This document shows, piece by piece, positions 1 through 11,739 of a stretch of 64,000 nt of DNA. A program made the position numbers and the translations under genes. A model generated the notes under the pieces. It ran no database searches. It saw only the letters and a list, made by a program, of their open reading frames with translations, and was not told the DNA's origin. This DNA is from Ulota crispa (lineage: Eukaryota > Streptophyta > Bryopsida > Orthotrichales > Orthotrichaceae), in contig OY987249.1 in the NCBI GenBank assembly GCA_963920765.1, positions 14,074,817 to 14,138,816 of the forward strand, in the 5' to 3' direction. Within the stretch, counting starts at the first letter, position 1, and every line of letters begins with the position of its first letter.

Positions 1-414
1 CTATGCACTCACTACTGCTCATTAGATCTGAACTCCATCTTTGACAACCTGTGTATTACACTACCAAGTCATAGCAAATCAAATTCCCTCAATTTTTGCA
101 CCTACTCTTCTTTTTCTTGAATACTACCTATTTTGTTTTATTAATGCCCTGTCATGTGCTACAACAATTTAGAAAACCTCTAAAACATTTGGCTTAATCC
201 GCTTCAACTACATGGTCTTGGGTGCAGCCCAATATCCATGGTAATAAGACCCCATTCTTAATTTGAGTACTATTTTTATTTAATTACTACAAGTGTTTAA
301 ACTCATCACTCTAAATTTTCATTTATACTTCAAATGTTTAGGATTTAGGCTCTGCGCTCATGACTTTCCCGCTCCCAGTTCACAAGCTTACCGCTCGCTG
401 CTCTCCCAGTAGCG
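1..414. other. No gene seen
   Basis: AT-rich sequence without a supportable ORF. Around 350-410 there is a run of GCTC-rich words that loosely resembles the GAGC-rich termini of the 5510-11139 element, too short and degenerate to call. Confidence 0.4.
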
Positions 415-548
415 TCATTGGATGCCTACATAGATCTTTGAATTTCCCATCTTCCATAAAAGTTTCAAAAAATCACACAAAGTAGTTTAGTTGTAAGTAC
501 ATACCCAAAACCCCATTTGTCCCTCAAGAGGACAATGTTCCTTTAGGG
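415..548 (+). mobile_element. Right-end fragment of TTAA-type family D
   Basis: The last ~130 bp match the right ends of the D copies near 20800-20915 and 25790-25911: the words 'cccatcttccataaaagtttc', 'acacaaagtagtttag' and 'tccctcaagaggacaa' recur in order and finish in CCTTTAGGG. The left part is missing and the flanking TTAA is not preserved, so this is a truncated relic. Confidence 0.6.
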
Positions 549-744
549 TATATTGTTTCTACAAATACAATGCTTTTTTTTTAAAAGGAGTCTTCTGGTC
601 ACAAAATTGTATGTTAAAAGACTATCTATTGATAATGAATTATGAGGAGCAAGATAATCAAACCTTGTAATATATTAATGACCTATTTGACTTTGTACAA
701 ACAAGGTTTATAAGTAGTAAATATATGTTAGAATCAAATCATTC

Positions 745-1016
745 ATTAACACCTTATTCATTAAAATGGGAGATTTCCACAGAATTGAGAGGTAATTGAA
801 AGGAAATTTGACAAAATGTTTTATTGCAATTTAGCTTGATTTGAGCTAAATTGCAATAAAACCTTTCAAACTTGACTTAAAATTAGAAGGTTTTATGTCA
901 ATTCAACTAAAAACTCTACTTTTAATGGAAATTGCCGATTCAAGTTGAGATCAACATGGTTATTTTGAGAAGTGCCCAATCTCCCATTTTGATGAATATG
1001 GTGTTCATTGCAATCT
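745..1016. mobile_element. MITE, family A, copy 1
   Basis: A short element bounded by inverted ends CATTAAAATGGGAGATT at the left and its near-complement AATCTCCCATTTTGATG at the right, with an internal palindrome around TTTTATTGCAATTTAGC. A second copy with the same ends and interior lies at 37815-38056. No coding capacity. I could not fix the target duplication, so the superfamily is open. Confidence 0.7.
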
Positions 1017-1210
1017 TAATTTATTAGTTTTATATAATAAATACTGCTTATTAAGAGTCTCACATCTAGCATCAAAACTTCAATAAAACGTTTGCAATCC
1101 TCCTCTTTTTGTTAATGAATGCTAATAGAAGAGGGATCTTGAAAAAAGACCCTTCACCTTCATGCACGTTTGTTCTTCAAATCACCAACTTCTCTTCATC
1201 TTTATTTTTA

Positions 1211-1534
1211 GGGAAAATTTCATAGATAGCACTAAAGTTTGCAATATTTACATGGATACTCTTGCTTTTTCAGAAATTATACAAATATCCTTTTATCATA
1301 ATTTTTAGGCATTTATTTGTTTTGCTTGTACTTTCTTCAAAACCAACTTTGAAAAAAGGAATAAACCTAAACAAAAAAGAAGCAATGTGCACAGATAGGA
1401 AGAAGGGAAGTACCATGCACAACAAAACAAACCCCTGAAAATATTGAGAATATTGGTCCCACGGTACTTGTTTAATTTCTGAAAAAACCAGGGTATCTAT
1501 GTATCTATGTAAATATTGCAAACTTAATTTTCCC
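1211..1534. mobile_element. MITE, family N, copy 1
   Basis: Inverted ends start GGGAAAATTTCATAGATAG at the left and GGGAAAATTAAGTTTGC at the right (read inward); the arms continue with GTTTGCAATATTTACAT. The whole element is homologous to 27572-27905 in intron 1 of the GDSL gene, including the internal word AAACAAAAAAGAAGCAA. A short ORF inside is a chance frame. Confidence 0.7.
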
Positions 1535-1715
1535 TTGTTTTCACATATAGCACTACGTTTACACTTACTAAATACTACATTTCATAACTCTATTTTATTC
1601 CAAGCATTTTTATTCTAAGCAAAAACCTGAAGCGTTTGACCACATGTCCTTACATCACATTCAAAAGTGTCATTTCATGCAAAGACAAAGTGATGGATAA
1701 TAATTATTCAAATTT

Positions 1716-2180
1716 TTAATGTTGTCTTCCATTCATTTTATTCCATAAATGCTTTGGAAATTTTTCCTTTCTAACTATTATTTCTATCATGAAGTTATAA
1801 GAGTATTTTATTCTTGTACATTTGAATTTTTTTTGTGTGCATAAAGTAGGTACACCCATGTTTGACCCGTTCCCAATACCGCACTTTACATTAATGAGGT
1901 GTTCTCCACACACTAGATCTTGAATCCAAAGTGGAGCATTGAATGCCACTTGCACAAGCAAATCCTACCACATGTCAATTTAGGAGTTTGTTTAGGAGGG
2001 TTGGAGTTGGGACCGTCAAGTACATGTATATGAACACATCCAAGTAGTTTCAAAGATAGTCTAGAATTGCTTTGAGGGTCCTATGAGTTGCAACTTTGCC
2101 CTTCAATAGTAAATACTACAATACTTTTTTTCACAAAAATGACTTTCCATGATACTTTGTTGAAAGGCTAATCCTACATT
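1716..2180 (-). mobile_element. Unclassified repeat, family L, copy 1
   Basis: Homologous, in reverse orientation, to 11740-13060. Shared words include GTGGAGAACACC, GTACTTGACGGTCCCAA, AGTTGCAACTCATAGG and the AAAGTCAT block near 2145. This copy lacks the family D element that splits the other copy, so it serves as the empty site. No conserved ORF. Confidence 0.6.
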
Positions 2181-2354
2181 ATTTTTTCTTGAATTTTTCA
2201 AGACCTTGTGGTACCCCAAACCCTTAAACAATTGACTATGGGTATACCTACCTTATATCTTCCAATCTCTTGCATGTGATTTTTGCTTTGAATGTATTTT
2301 CCAATGTTTTGCAAGTATCTCCTCAAGTTTTGCAAATCAAAAGAATTTATGTTT

Positions 2355-2768
2355 AGGAATTGATATATGTACCACCCCTTTGCAACTATTCTACCACACC
2401 TATTGTATATGGCCAATAGGTACAATATTAAAGTAAGTGTGGATCACGGAAAAAACATCATTATTTGAAAATACAACTTGACGTAGAAGTTGCAACTTTA
2501 TTTATTTTTTTAACACCAAATCATGCTCATAGTATGAGTTTAAAAAATCTAAATTATGCTTAGTTCAATTTAGATTTTTAATATTGACACTAAGAGCAAA
2601 ATTAGGAGTCAAAAAAAATCAAAGTTGCAACTTCTATGTCAAGTTGTATTTTCAAATTAATGATGTTTTCCCTGTGATCCACACCTACTTTAATATTGTA
2701 CCTATTGGCCATGTACAATAGATGTGGTAGAATAGTCAAAAAGAGGTGATACATATATCAATTTCCTT
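2355..2768. mobile_element. Long-hairpin MITE, family B-like, copy 0
   Basis: A ~410-bp inverted repeat with arms of about 200 bp. The outer ends read GGAATTGATATATGTACC inward from both sides; the inner arms carry AATACAACTTGAC and AAGTTGCAACTT. Flanks TTTATGTT and TTTATGTA suggest an 8-bp target duplication with one mismatch. The terminal word resembles the B elements at 30329 and 40803 but the interior differs. Confidence 0.65.
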
Positions 2769-3704
2769 TATGTATAATCACTTATAGACTTTAAATAGTC
2801 TATAAGTGCCTTGAGGCTCATGTTCTTCAACATTAGGAGGTCTCCATATCTCTTGTATTCTGCAAACAAAGTCCATAATAGTATGAATAATGCACATCCA
2901 ATTGTATAATGTATTTAAACATATTGATAGGCTTTGTTAAGAATCCTTTGAAACATTTCAACCATCAAATCCAATGTGTACACTCCAATCTATTTTAAAG
3001 AATATAGGAGGTTAAGAAATGATAGACTTTCACACAACTAAGGATTCTAAACACATCTTATATAAATATTTTTGTAATATTGCAAGCAACAACTTGACAA
3101 TATTTGATTGCAATTGTAAATTTGACTCTTAAACCTGGATCATGACGCAAAGTGCCTAAAAGTAGTTACAATCCAAAAGAAGAACTTAAGTTATCAACTC
3201 ATTTTGATTTTAAAGAACATAGTCACTACACAATAGACATAGATGTACAAAACCACAATTTTAGGATTGATATTTGTATATATATTAAGAATTTTATCAA
3301 AAATATGACAAATTGCTTATTTCAATTTTCAAGTTCACAAATCAAATGACAAGAGGCATTTTCTATTTTACAAAAGTTCATTTACACTGCCATTTGATGA
3401 ATCATAAATTGTTATTTTGGACTGCACTGAGAGAAATTGCATCCATTTTACATTGAGAGCCAAAAAAATGTCACAAACTTTGTTTGTAACATGCAGCTTT
3501 TGCACAAGTAAAGTACAATTTTCCATTTTGCCCTGAAAAGTAAATAAACTTACAACAATCAACTTATAACAAATAGAAAACTATTGAATGCAAATGAAAA
3601 ACTACTCATATGAAAGATAATCTAATGAAAGGATAGCTTATTTAATGCATCCCTAAGTATTGTTATAATCATCTTTGTCTTATTTCTATAATAGTCTTTT
3701 TTTT
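2769..3704. other. No gene seen
   Basis: AT-rich sequence. Short ORFs of 60-65 codons at 3152-3349 (+) and 3368-3562 (-) have no family signature and low-complexity composition typical of chance frames. Confidence 0.4.
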
Positions 3705-3836
3705 ATTAGTTGGGTAGTTGGGTGTATGTGCTCCAAGAAGATTAAATGGTGGTTATGATTGGTTATTTTTATTAGTTGGGTAGTTGGGTATTTGTGTTCC
3801 AAGAAAATTAAATGGTTGTTATGGTCGGGCCACGGG
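3705..3836 (+). repeat. Tandem duplication, 66-bp unit
   Basis: Two adjacent diverged copies of a 66-bp unit beginning ATTAGTTGGGTAGTTGGG (3705 and 3771) and containing TTAAATGGT(T/G)GTTATG. A GC-richer stretch follows at 3826-3910 that I do not recognise. Confidence 0.7.
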
Positions 3837-4859
3837 AGAAGGAGGTGAACTGCTTAAACTTTCTTGCATAATAGCCTTCCGCCGGAATGGCGGGTGCACA
3901 AGTCCACTAGTATTACTATAATTGGCATTGAAGTAAATGTTAAGTAATCACTTAATTTATAGCAATTGCTACAGTAGAAAGTAAATTGTTTTCATCTGCT
4001 AAATCTATATGCTCAAATGCATTTTTAATAAGGACTTAATAGAACATTTCATGTGGAGTTCATCTAGTAAAAAATTTAATGTCCATGCAATTGATCAAAA
4101 CAAAAATGGATGTCATGCACATAGATCATTCCATAGGAGCATTGCAAGAAAGCTAAAGTCAAGTCAAACACTCATATCTTTCACAAACCAAAAACTTGAT
4201 GAAGAACAAACAACAAGGTGTTTGGCAAGAGACATGAATGGTGGAACAATAGCAAATGACAGAGCTCTAGCAACAATTATGGTGTGATTATGTGTGAGTG
4301 TTGTATTTTATTCTATAATGATAAAATGTCACAATTGGGTTTGTTTGTTGTTGTAAAGTTGAAACAATTATTGAGTGGACACAAGTGCATTGTTACCCAT
4401 TTAGTGTTCCAAGCAATTGCCCAATCTTGCTTTAAGTGCCAATGCCACTTTTTATAGAAAATTTCATTTTGACTTTGAAAGTAAAGAGACCTCAAAGGAT
4501 TAACCCTTCATTGATTAAACCACAAATTTATTTAAACTTACCAAGATCCACAAAAACAAAATGAGCCATATAAAATTTTCAAAGAACAAAGCATTTTGTA
4601 GTGATTTCTCAGGCATTGTGTATTGTCTTTTAACGACCAAGTGTTTATGTGACAAACTTCTATTTTACATTGAATGATCTATTTTTGAGGTTCTTATTTG
4701 AGTGAAACTAAGATAAATACCATATGAAAATATCTCATCAATACCTAAAATTAGTTGAACTTGAAGCATGAAAACTAATGTTATGATGCATGTGATTTGC
4801 TACACAATTTTGAGCCTTTAATAATCATCCTAGCTAGTAATAATTCAAAACAAAATCTA
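3837..4859. other. No gene seen
   Basis: Includes a 92-codon ORF at 4009-4287 (+) with no recognisable domain, and an overlapping antisense ORF after it. Codon usage looks like the AT-rich background, so neither is called a gene. Confidence 0.35.
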
Positions 4860-4864
4860 AAAGC

Positions 4865-5022
4865 ATTAGTAGAAAATTGCATTAGAATTTACATTTTCAT
4901 GTAATGTAGTTTTTGTTGAGTTCCTTGTTTTCAATGCAAAATTTGTGTTGGAAACAAGGAACTCAACATAAACTACTTTACATGAAAACGTAAATTTTAA
5001 CTTGCTCTTCTACTAATGAAGG
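4865..5022. mobile_element. Hairpin MITE
   Basis: An inverted repeat of about 70-bp arms. The left arm contains GTTGAGTTCCTTGTTT; the right contains its complement AAACAAGGAACTCAAC, separated by about 25 bp. The outer arms carry ATTAGTAGAA and TTCTACTAAT. Single copy in the window. Confidence 0.65.
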
Positions 5023-5914
5023 CATTATTTTCCACTCTTATATAAATTGTATAAGTCTAATTTGAGTATCATAAATATTTTACCAATATTCAGTTATATG
5101 CTATTGGACATTGCAAGCTTGCAAGACATACTTCCTAGTTCCTACAGCAATGCTTCAACATTTAATATACTAAACTAAATGCTTCAATCTAAATGGTCTT
5201 CTATCTCTAAGAGAATTCTCTAGATTTTTGTTTGCAATAATACAAAAAAACATTTTTTTGCAAAGTGTTAGCACTTATGCAACTTTCCAAATGAGTGAAA
5301 ATGAGTAGTCAAACTTTACAATCTTGCAAAACATGTAACAAAATCATCTCAAATTTGTTTCTGTTTGTTCAATAAACTCCTATGTGCACCAAATTGGGTA
5401 GTTTGCACTTATACATACAATCATACATTTGTCTTCTACATTTGAAAAGAGAAAAAAGTGAAAGTTGCAAAGATCATTTTATGGAAATTATGGACACTAA
5501 AGGTAAAACCAACTATGCTAAGGTCTGAGCAGGGAGCAATGAGCGTTGAGCATTGAGCAGTGAGCAATGGAATTTGAGCAGTGAAAATTCCCAATTTACC
5601 AAAAACTGTACATTTTAAAGCAAGAAAAAGTGAAGTTAAGCCAAAAAATATTAATGAAAAAACTAATAAAATTGACAAATTGTTAAGTGAACTTGGAGGA
5701 AAAAAACTTTTATAAATTCATTTAATGTCCAACTAATGTTTACAAAGGCAAAAATGGTAAAAATTCTATTTTATGCACATGAAGAGAATTTTGAATTGGA
5801 TGAAAATTGAATTTCAGTCATTCATTGTCAAAAAACATTCATCCAATCATCCATCCAAATATCATCCAAAAAATGAGATTATGATATGGATTTTGGGTAC
5901 ATAATAAATAGGCG

Positions 5915-6400
5915 TGCATAAATATGAAATAAAGACAATTTCTTGCATTTTGAGGATGCTTCAAGTTACGATATATTAACATTTACAACTTCACTTGCAT
6001 ACTACAGACCCCCTTTTTGGAACCAAATAGGTATTACATAACTTGCCATGTGAATTGTCAAAAGTTATACAACTAAACATACATGCATAATTTTGACTTC
6101 TAGACCACTTCCTTGGATTTTGAAGAGGCTCCAAACTATATTGAGCTCATATTGACAAATGTATTGACACATACTAAACCCCCGCTAGGAACCAAAGAGG
6201 TATCAAAGGAGTTGCCACAAAATCTGTCAAAGACCAAACATCTAGATTAACGAGCATAAATATGATATAATAACAACCTCCTCAAACTCCAAGGAGGCTC
6301 CAACTATAGGAAATTTATGCTTACAAATTCATTAGTACAAAAAGGTACTCTCCTTCTAAATTATACCACGTCACAAAATGACAAAGCTACATTTTGTAAA
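5915..6400 (+). repeat. Tandem array, ~169-bp period
   Basis: Three diverged units start with GCATAAATATG-like words near 5915, 6084 and 6253. Each carries a GAGGCTCCAA- or GATGCTTCAAG-type block, then an ACC-rich block with GGAACCAAA(T/G)AGGTAT. The third unit is incomplete. Confidence 0.6.
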
Positions 6401-7250
6401 TGACAAATAAGCTAAACTAACAACCTTAGGAACAATACATATTAAGCCTCCTTAGAATCCAAAGAGCCTTGAGTTTACAAAACTAGTTTGTTTGACTTAA
6501 AATATGGTCAATTGATTATGCAAAATGTGCTCTTGGTATACCTTGACAAAAACAATAAGATAGAGCAATAAATGTCACTACTTATGCCACATCAAAAAAA
6601 TAGAACAATTCACACAACATATTTGATTTGTTGCAAATGACATTCTTTTTTGTACTTTTTTAATGTCCTTGATTTTATGGTCATGATTGTGTAGTCAATA
6701 CTCATTTGAAACCTAAAATGAGAAATGTAACATAGTGAAATCTATTTTTGTCTCTAATTGCAATCCAAAACAATTTAATACCATCCATAACGCTAAATCA
6801 ACCCTATATACAAATATGACCAATAAACCCATTGAAAAATAGCCTTTAGTGATCATTTTGTTAAGTTTTTGAAATTGTGCATGTACAAGGACAACTTCAA
6901 GCCATAGAAAATGTGATTCATTTAAAAAACTCTCTATAATATATTTGGCAATTCTATATAAGCGGTTTGAAACACTTAGTTGGAATTTGAGCTTGCTACT
7001 TTATGCGGCTATTACAACTCTTCTTTATCCAACAAAATGGTATATTGGAACACTACTAAATGTTAGATTAAACCTTAGACTTACCGGCCTAATTTTTCAT
7101 GAGCAAAAAAATTCACATAATAAAAGTAGCTTGGAACTTTGACATAGTTCTAACTATTGATTGCTTATGTTGTTACTTTCTACAAAACTCTAAGTTAACA
7201 ATGTCCATCTAAATCTCTCCAAATTCAATACATGCCAAAAAGAACCATAA

Positions 7251-9653
7251 TTGACTTTTATAGTACTTATTTCAAGAGAATTTTATTGTGACAATTATGA
7301 TTTTGAAAATTATATGTTGATGTAGTTTGTGTAGAATCTTGAATATTGATGGTTTCATATGCTTTTGCAACACAAATCTTTTTTACATTGGGCACGTTAA
7401 GAGCAATAATTTTTGTTGTACAAAATAGAGTAGTGGCCTTTTGGGACGTACTTGGAACTTGGGTGGGATATATGAGGGTTCAACTAATTTGTGTTTTGAA
7501 CAAAGTTTCATTTTCATTGGCTATAAAAGCACAATTTCTTTCTTATTTTTTGTTTTCTTTGTATCCAAATTCTTTTTTTTTGCTATTTACAGAGTTTGGT
7601 CTTAGTGTCGTAGGACCTCTCTCAAAACCCAAGAGGTCTACTTTTACTCGTTACGAGTTTTGTAAAGAGCCCTCTCAAAATCTAAGAGAGCTTTTTAAAT
7701 TATAATTATTATTACTATTATTTATTTATTTTTGATTTTTTCCCCTTTTTTGTTTTTGTTTTTTTTATTATGGATTTTGTTTTAGTATTTTAGGACCATT
7801 GTTGGAACTCCAAAGGCGTATTCATGGTGGTCTTGGATTCTGTAAAGGGCTCCTCGGATTCCGATGAGCATTCCAATTTTGTGTTTTAGGACCATTGTCA
7901 GAACCCAAGAGGCCTACTTGTGGTGGTTATAGATTATGTGAAGGGCTCTTTGGATTCTAAGGAGCATTCCAATTTTGTGTTTTAGGACCCTTGTCAGAAC
8001 TCGGGAGGCCTACTTATGGTGGTTATAGGTTATGCGAAGGGCTCCTAGGATTCTGAGGAGCATTCCAATTTTTTGTTTTAGGACCCTTTGCGGAACCTAG
8101 GAGGCCTATTTATGGTGGTTTTAGATTCCGTAAAGGGCTCCTCAGATTCCAAGGAGCATTCCAATTTTTTGTTTCAAGACCCTTCTCAGAATCCAAGAGG
8201 CCTACTTGTGGTGGTTGTGGATTTTGTGAAGAGCTCCTCGGAATACAAGGAGAATTTCTAAAAATAGAATTTTTTTTTACGGATTTTGATTTTTTGCCTG
8301 AGGACCCTTCTCAAAACCTAGGAGGCCTACTTGTGGTGGTTATGGATCTTGTAAAGAGCTCCTTGGAATCCAAGGAGCACTTCTAAAAATATCGTTTTTT
8401 TTCCCCTCAGAAAAAAGGTATTATTTTATTTATAGATTTCAATTTCCTGCCTCAAAACCCTTCTCAGAACCCAGGAGGCCTACTTGTGCACGTTATGGAT
8501 TTTGTATAGAAGTTACAAAATTTGTTGACTGCACAATTCATTGTAATGATTGTAGTCACTAGGCAAAAAATAGATAAATGTGACAAACGTCTCTCTAAAA
8601 AGGTCATTATAGCTAATTTCTAGCAAAAACAACTAAATTACTTATTCAAAACCCAAAATTATGTTGAGCTTTCATGAATTGTGCAATCAACAAATTTTGT
8701 GACTTCTTTACAAAATCCATAACGTGCACAAGTAGGCCTCCTGGGTTCCAAAAAGGGTCTTGAGGCAAGATATTGAAATCTGTAAATAAAATAAAACCTT
8801 TTTTTTTAAGGGGAAATAAATATATATTGCTATTTTTAGAAGTGCTCCTCATATTCCAAAGAGCTCTTTACAAGATCTATAACCACCACAAGTAAGCCTC
8901 CCGAGTTCTAACAAGGGTCCTAAAACACAAAATTGGAATGCTCCTTAGAATCCAAAGAGCCCTTCACATAATCTATAACCACCACAAGTAGGCCTCTTGG
9001 GTTCTGACAATGGTCCTAAAACACAAAATTGGAATGCTCATCGGAATCCGAGGAGCCCTTTACAGAATCCAAGACCACCATGAATACGCCTTTGGAGTTC
9101 CAACAATGGTCCTAAAATACTAAAACAAAATCCATAATAAAAAAAACAAAAACAAAAAAGGGGAAAAAATCAAAAATAAATAAATAATAGTAATAATAAT
9201 TATAATTTAAAAAGCTCTCTTAGATTTTGAGAGGGCTCTTTACAAAACTCGTAACGAGTAAAAGTAGACCTCTTGGGTTTTGAGAGAGGTCCTACGACAC
9301 TAAGACCAAACTCTGTAAATAGCAAAAAAAAGAATTTGGATACAAAGAAAACAAAAAATAAGAAAGAAATTGTGCTTTTACAGCCAATGAAAATGAAACT
9401 TTGTTCAAAACAAAAATTAGTTGAACCCTCATATATCCCACCCAAGTTCCAAGTACGTCCCAAAAGGCCACTACTCTATTTTGTACAACAAAAATTATTG
9501 CTCTTAACGCGCCCAATGTAAAAAAGATTTGTGTTGCAAAAGCATATGAAACCATCAATATTCAAGATTCTACACAAACTACATCAACATATAATTTTCA
9601 AAATCATAATTGTCACAATAAAATTCTCTTGAAATAAGTACTATAAAAGTCAA
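7251..9653. repeat. Large foldback (inverted repeat) with tandem subunits in its arms
   Basis: The left arm (7251-8542) is the near-perfect reverse complement of the right arm (8673-9653) around a ~130-bp loop. The outer ~520 bp match very closely. The inner arm is a tandem array of ~97-bp units, each with GGACC(C/A)TT..AGAACC..AGGCCTACTTGTGGTGG and a small GCTCCTCGGATTCCGAGGAGC-type hairpin. The left arm holds about seven units and the right about four, which explains the unequal arm lengths. ORFs at 7346-7705 (+) and 9200-9558 (-) are mirror images of each other and probably not genes. Structure resembles foldback transposons. Confidence 0.85.
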
Positions 9654-11070
9654 TGATATAATTAGGAGAGGCTTTGGTACCAATTGTTTTCACTTTTTTC
9701 ATTCTTAATTTTTAGATTGTCTTTGTATAAAACTTGGTTTCATTTTAAAAAAGAATCATAATGTTTTGTTTTGAGAAACACATACTAAAAACTTAGAATG
9801 AGAAGTTAGCTTCAAGAAAGTTCTCATATAAAGTTGTTATTTTATTAATTTTTAGCTTCCACATAGAAATACATTTTCAAAATGTGAATAGTGGAGCTTT
9901 AGATTTTAGCTAGCTTTAGAGGAGGGGATAGAAAGGTGAAAATTGGCCAAATAATGTGGTTTTGACAATCTTGATTAATATAGGGCCTTTTTTAACAAAC
10001 ACAAAGTAAAGGGCAATACGCAGTAGTGCATTGGCAATATATGGCATAACATCATGAATTCTTTAAGATATTTGGTTCACAGCTTTAGCTCACTTTTCAT
10101 GTAATCATATTGTGACCATGCCAAATTTCCTCTTAGGTTTTAAAAATGCCTCCAAGTGCTTGCAAAGTTTTTGTGAACTTTTATTTATTTTTACTTTTAC
10201 TAATATTTTTTAATTTCTATAATCATTCACAAGAAAAAGTAAAAAAAAATTTCATTTTTCTTATTTAATAAAAAGTGAGAAAATGCTTTAGTACTATTAA
10301 TGTGATAAATTACCAAATGAATAAAATCATAGTCAATCTTATTTTTTTAATAATTTTAAAAGGTTATTAGGATTTGAAGCTTTTCACCACAAATTGTTTC
10401 TTGATCAAATATTTGTTCGAAAGTTATTTGAGAATATTTTCAATATGTTAAAAGAAACATTATATTAACACTCAAAAGTGTTAAAGCGGCAATTCAAAGT
10501 GTACTTTAATTTTAGAATTTGAGATATAAACTTAAGTCTCTTTTTATAAGGCTTATAACATTATTTCATTGCTATCATTGTAGACTTGTATCTTTAAAAT
10601 TGGAAAGTGCTCAAAATTTCAAATTAAAAATTAAGGACTTTGAGTTTATTTGAATTGAGAGTGTAACAAAAATATAGCAATGATACATGAAAGGTTTAAT
10701 GTAAATTTGTATTTGATCTTTTTTTTTGAAGTTGTGGCCGCCAATACAAGAAATCTTGTACTTAATCTTTTTTTATTGAAAAAATAAATATCTATGAAAT
10801 TTTATATTCTCTATTTTAAAGTATGCTTTATTGATATATTTTTGTGATTTCTAAACAAGTTTGCATCATATTTGTTGTCTTTTTTTCATTTACATTCATC
10901 CATTTTAGTTTTCATTCATTCAATCTGGTTTTTCATTTGTTTGTTTCAATGGATGAATTTCAAACATCATCCATTTTTTAAATTCATATAATGATCACTT
11001 TTGTTTACTTACAATCATATGAAACTCCCTAAAATTTGATTTCCAATTTCAAATTTTCTTGAAAAGTCTG
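9654..11070. other. Non-coding interior of the F element
   Basis: Between the foldback and the right terminus the sequence is AT-rich with no ORF above 60 codons and no recognised repeat. Confidence 0.4.
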
Positions 11071-11739
11071 CCCACCGCTCAACGTTCATTGCTCAACGCT
11101 CAACGCTCATTGCTCCTTGCTCAGACTTTAGCAACACTGAGGTAAAACTCTAGAATTACTTGTTAATGTTAACAAAGTTCCCAAATTTGTCAATTATTTT
11201 TCAATAATTTAAATTTTTTGTGCAAAGAAATCAATTGCATATGACAAAGTGCATAATTTAAGGAAATAAAATTACAACCATCCTTTTCATTTCTATTTTC
11301 ATTATCATCATTTGTAGTTAAACCCTCTTTGATAATAACATCTAAACTACTAGTCCAATTTTGAGATGGCTATTAAGGAAATTTTAAGGTAGAATTGGTT
11401 ACTATTGAGGTCCTTTAACCCTTAAACAACTGAGCTACTATAATACATACTATATACGGTGCTGTATAACTAGCATTTGCTACCAAAAAAAAGTTTTAAT
11501 TTGGAATATTGATTACCTCACTAGAACATTATTAATCTATATTCTAACTTCTTTGTTGATCTCAAATGTAACAAAGGTATAGATGCACTCCAAATACAAA
11601 AAAAATACCCCGTATTGTACTGGTTGCAAAAGGTTGCTTGATTGTTCAAGGGTTAATCATCAAAACCCAACCAAAATAAGCATGGTAGATGGACGACTTT
11701 AAGCTCTTGTTAAACCATAAATAAGAGCACTTATAGGCA

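Larger units (their letters stand above)
5510..11139. mobile_element. Large hAT-like element with GAGC-repeat termini (family F)
   Basis: Both ends read inward as CA-rich words followed by GCTAA(G/A)GTCTGAGCA and GGAGCAATGAGCGTTGAGC, then more TGAGC repeats. The right terminus reads CAGTGTTGCTAAAG, close to hAT-type ends. The flanks share AGGTAAAAC on both sides (5501-5509 and 11140-11148), a perfect 8-9 bp target duplication. Length about 5.6 kb. No ORF resembles a hAT transposase, so it is probably non-autonomous or badly decayed. It contains the 169-bp tandem array and the large foldback listed separately. The small element at 36045-36302 has related termini. Confidence 0.65.

Noticed and set aside
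7346-7705. 119-codon ORF, with a mirror-image ORF at 9200-9558 on the other strand
   Set aside because: Both lie in the two arms of the same foldback, so they are one sequence seen twice. No domain, and the C-terminal part is tandem-repeat text.
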